A stretch of 18,149 nt of DNA from the NCBI GenBank assembly GCA_963749535.1, contig CAVVNF010000020.1, positions 1 to 18,149 on the forward strand, written 5' to 3'. Source of the DNA: Chersky-299 sp963749535. GTDB taxonomy: Bacteria; Actinomycetota; Thermoleophilia; RBG-16-64-13. Shown here in pieces: positions 16,058-18,149 of the stretch. Both the position numbers and the translations under genes were made by a program. Under the pieces are notes generated by a model that was not told the origin of the DNA, ran no database searches, and saw only the letters and a list, made by a program, of their open reading frames with translations. The first letter of the stretch is position 1; each line of letters starts with the position of its first letter.

Positions 16058-16082
16058 GGAGGCTCTCATAAGCAACGGTAAC
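16058..16082 (+). promoter_or_regulatory. Leader copy 2: GGAGG ribosome site and ATA start candidate
   Basis: GGAGG (16058-16062) is followed after five bases by ATA (16068-16070), in frame with the NlpC/P60 gene. No ATG, GTG or TTG exists between here and TTG 16128, which would cut the signal peptide in half. Copy 1 at 14435-14459 also has ATA at the same place, which argues against a random base error. Confidence 0.5.
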
Positions 16083-17201
16083 GCAGTCAGAATCGGTTTC
16101 CGGTTCGCGCTTGCCCTGCTAGCGCTCTTGATTTTAACCGTGGCCTGCGTCCAGGTCGCCTGGGCGGAGCCAAAGGCCATCACCCAGGCCAAGAGCCAAG
16201 CCGCCGCCCTGCAAGCCCGCCTCGATCAACTGAACACCCAGGCTGAGCTACTGGTCGAGAAATACGACAAGGCCAACATGGAGCTCGGCCAGACCACGGC
16301 GGCCGCCGCGAAGAACGCCGCGGCCCTCAAGCAGGCCCAACAAGCGCAGGCTAAGGCGGAGGGCACCCTCAGTACTCGTTTGGTCGAGATCTACGAGCAA
16401 GGAAGCACCGGTGCACTTGATGTTCTTCTGAGCGCCAACTCGTGGTCCGATCTCTTGAACCGCCTGACGCTTCTCCAGCGCATCAGTGCACAAGACGATG
16501 CTCTAGTGGCCCGCGTCACCACCTATCACCGGCAGGTCGCCGACCAGCAGGCCAAGCTGGCTCAGGAGGTCAAGCAAGAGCAGGTAGCGGCCGCCCAGGT
16601 CCAGAGCGATAAGAAGGCGGTGCAGGCCAAGCTGGCCGCGAACCAGAAGGCGCTTAAGGGGGACCAGCAGCAGATAGCGCAGATGGAGAAGGCTTGGCAG
16701 GCCCAGCAGGCCAAATTGGCGGCCGAGGCTCGGGCGGCGGCCGCGCAGGCGGCGCTCAAGGCTCAGCAGGCCCGGGCAGCGGCCCAGCGGGCAGCGTTGG
16801 CACGGGAAGCGGCCGCTTCCGGAGGTAAGCAGATCCCCATCACCATTCCCACTTCCGGCAGCGGCGCGAAGGTAGTGCAAATAGCCTTGAAGTACATGGG
16901 GGTTCCCTACGTATGGGGTGGAGCTAGTCCCAGTGGCTTTGATTGCTCGGGACTCGTCATGTACGTGTATGGGCAGTTAGGCGTCAGTCTGCCGCATTTT
17001 GCCGCCTCTCAGTACAACTACGGCACCCACATCTCCCGGGATCAACTCCAGCCCGGCGATCTCGTCTTCTACGGCAACCCGATACACCACGTGGGGATCT
17101 ACGTGGGCAACGGGGATATGATCGATGCCCCCTACACGGGGGTGTCCGTGCGTATTGATCCCTTGCAGAGCGACTACGTGGGGGCCACGAGGATCTTCTA
17201 G
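16068..17201 (+). CDS. Coiled-coil NlpC/P60 peptidoglycan endopeptidase (RipA/CwlO-like)
   Basis: Read from ATA 16068, the product of 377 residues starts ISNGNAVRIGFRFALALLAL, a basic segment plus hydrophobic core, with cleavage likely after AWA-EP. Residues about 35-240 form a long coiled coil rich in Ala, Gln and Lys. It has the CwlO-type hinge LLSANSWSDLLNRLTLLQRI, seen in hydrolases held inactive until activated at the membrane. The C-terminal NlpC/P60 domain has YMGVPYVWGG, FDCSGLVMYVYGQLG (catalytic Cys about 293), QPGDLVFYG and IHHVGIYVGNGDMIDAP (catalytic His about 341, third polar residue Asp about 353). It should cleave stem-peptide bonds during growth or division. TTG 16128 is a possible but poor start. 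The frame is intact. A paralogous 5' fragment lies inverted at 14460-14690, and a related gene is convergent downstream. Confidence 0.85.
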   Translation: MSNGNAVRIGFRFALALLALLILTVACVQVAWAEPKAITQAKSQAAALQARLDQLNTQAELLVEKYDKANMELGQTTAAAAKNAAALKQAQQAQAKAEGTLSTRLVEIYEQGSTGALDVLLSANSWSDLLNRLTLLQRISAQDDALVARVTTYHRQVADQQAKLAQEVKQEQVAAAQVQSDKKAVQAKLAANQKALKGDQQQIAQMEKAWQAQQAKLAAEARAAAAQAALKAQQARAAAQRAALAREAAASGGKQIPITIPTSGSGAKVVQIALKYMGVPYVWGGASPSGFDCSGLVMYVYGQLGVSLPHFAASQYNYGTHISRDQLQPGDLVFYGNPIHHVGIYVGNGDMIDAPYTGVSVRIDPLQSDYVGATRIF

Positions 17202-17243
17202 TACGTGGGGCTGCGGCTCTGGGTCTGGGCCGGACTCCGGCTA

Positions 17244-17258
17244 ACGCGGTTCCCGCGT
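17244..17258. terminator. Short GC hairpin between convergent genes
   Basis: ACGCGG (17244-17249) and CCGCGT (17253-17258) form a 6-bp stem with a TTC loop in the 67-base gap between two convergent stop codons. It could act as a bidirectional terminator. No T run flanks it. Confidence 0.35.
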
Positions 17259-17268
17259 CTGCCTCCCG

Positions 17269-18149
17269 CTAGCTCATCGTCGGCGGCCCGACCCGGGCCT
17301 GCAGCGGGTAGCGTCGGATGGCCGATAGGTCGGTGCGCCCACTCAAGTTCGAAATCTTCACTACGTCACCGGTATGAGGCGCCTCGATAAACTCGTCCCC
17401 TCCGATGTAGAGGCCGACATGATGGATTGGGTTGCCAAAAAACACGAGATCTCCCGGCTTGATGTCGGCGGGGGCAATAGGGAAGCCCAGGGCCGCTTGA
17501 TCGGCGGCGCTGTGGGGGAGCGATACCCCATGCTGGGCAAAGACGTATTGGGTGAACCCCGAGCAGTCGAAGCCGCCAGACGGGCTGTCGCCGGCCCAAA
17601 CATAGGGGATGCCCAAGTAGGTGGCGGCGGTCTGGACTACCTGAGTGAGTATCCCATCGCTGGTCTGGGGCAGCGGGCCGGTGTAGGAAGCCCAATTGCC
17701 CAAGCTTGCCAGCAGCTGCTGCTGGAGTCTTCTCTGCTCTTCGAGTTGGCGCTCCTTTTCCTGTTCGATGACCGCGGCGATCTGTTTGTCGAGGCCAGCC
17801 AGTGTGCTCTGGCGCTCAGATAGCTTTGCCTGGCTCAAACTGAGTTCCTCATCCATCTGCTGGCGGATCGGGACCTCGGTCTGTTTCTGTGCGTCGATCT
17901 CTTTAAGGATGGAGGTTATCTGCTCGGCGCCGCTACTCAGGTCGGCCATGAGCCTATCGTCTTGGTCGGCCAGGGCGACTGTCACACGGATACGGCTTAC
18001 GAAGTCGTTGAGGCTACTAGGCAAGAGAAGCGTCTCCAGGAACTGATCGGGGCCGCCGGCCTCGTAGATGGCCACCAGCCGCTCATCCAGCAGGTGAACA
18101 TGGTAGTCGTGATCGGCCTGGGCAATCTCGAGTTGACGCCGAAGGGAGG
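17269..18149 (-). CDS. Second coiled-coil NlpC/P60 endopeptidase, 5' end outside window
   Basis: The minus frame is open to the right edge; GTG 18075 is not the real start, because upstream codons continue the family pattern (SLRRQLEIAQADHDYHVHLL). The visible N-terminal part has the CwlO-type hinge AIYEAGGPDQFLETLLLPSS, then LNDFVSRIRVTVALADQD, followed by a coiled coil (EQEKERQLEEQRRLQQQL). The NlpC/P60 domain has YLGIPYVWAGDSPSGGFDCS (catalytic Cys), HGVSLPHSAADQ, KPGDLVFFGNPIHHVGLYIG (catalytic His) and EFIEAPHTG with Glu at the third position, as in RipA. It ends at TAG 17271-17269 after a short Arg/Pro tail. The signal peptide must lie outside the window. It is convergent with the gene ending at 17201; sequence divergence shows an old duplication. 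Confidence 0.85.
   Translation of the reverse strand, partial: SLRRQLEIAQADHDYHVHLLDERLVAIYEAGGPDQFLETLLLPSSLNDFVSRIRVTVALADQDDRLMADLSSGAEQITSILKEIDAQKQTEVPIRQQMDEELSLSQAKLSERQSTLAGLDKQIAAVIEQEKERQLEEQRRLQQQLLASLGNWASYTGPLPQTSDGILTQVVQTAATYLGIPYVWAGDSPSGGFDCSGFTQYVFAQHGVSLPHSAADQAALGFPIAPADIKPGDLVFFGNPIHHVGLYIGGDEFIEAPHTGDVVKISNLSGRTDLSAIRRYPLQARVGPPTMS

Noticed and set aside
1..18149. CRISPR array, rRNA or tRNA genes
   Set aside because: No regularly spaced short repeats, no rRNA-like stretch and no tRNA cloverleaf with a T-loop motif were seen by eye on either strand.

Overview
The window is visibly GC-rich, uses GTG and TTG starts behind strong GGAGG-type ribosome sites, and carries a DUF4446 protein, a PimB-like glycosyltransferase, RipA/CwlO-type NlpC/P60 hydrolases and an S-layer-homology protein. 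This suggests a high-GC Gram-positive bacterium, most likely a deep-branching member of the Actinomycetota. That placement is inference; there is no rRNA or other marker gene.

Layout. (1) 1-5048 is an accessory block, all on the + strand: a GHKL/Hsp90-MORC-type ATPase cut by the window edge, TcmP (three-Cys-motif partner protein) with its partner DUF5131 (Gp37/Gp68 family), and a P-loop ATPase. It looks like a defence or mobile island. (2) 5523-7969 is cell-surface: a secreted protein with two copies of a ~127-residue repeat, a minus-strand remnant of an L,D-transpeptidase, and an SLH-IPT/TIG-NlpC/P60 protein. (3) 7970-8862 holds an inverted-repeat-rich intergenic stretch followed by a DUF4446 protein. 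(4) 8863-9830 has no intact gene but contains remnants of probable IS110-like and IS982-like transposases. (5) 9831-11995 is an OmpR-type response regulator and its histidine kinase. (6) 11996-12836 has no recognisable gene. (7) 12837-14061 is a GT4 glycosyltransferase. (8) 14062-18149 is an envelope block: an inverted copy of an NlpC/P60 gene's 5' end, an FN3-plus-serine-hydrolase protein, a coiled-coil NlpC/P60 hydrolase, and a convergent second coiled-coil NlpC/P60 gene that runs off the right edge.

How the genes fit together. Three NlpC/P60 endopeptidases with different N-terminal modules, a penicillin-binding-fold serine hydrolase, an L,D-transpeptidase remnant and a PimB-like mannosyltransferase candidate share 13 kb with one two-component system. 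Envelope remodelling is the theme of the right two thirds. Control of these genes by the two-component system is only a suggestion from proximity.

Caution. Nine genes between 1 and about 13.3 kb are broken by small indels, yet the conserved sequence continues in another frame. Many shifts come in pairs that cancel within tens of codons, and several lie in short runs of one base. This looks more like uncorrected sequencing or assembly indels than gene decay, so I give full-length spans for these genes and describe the frame changes. DUF5131, DUF4446 and the three genes from 14.7 kb onward read through intact.
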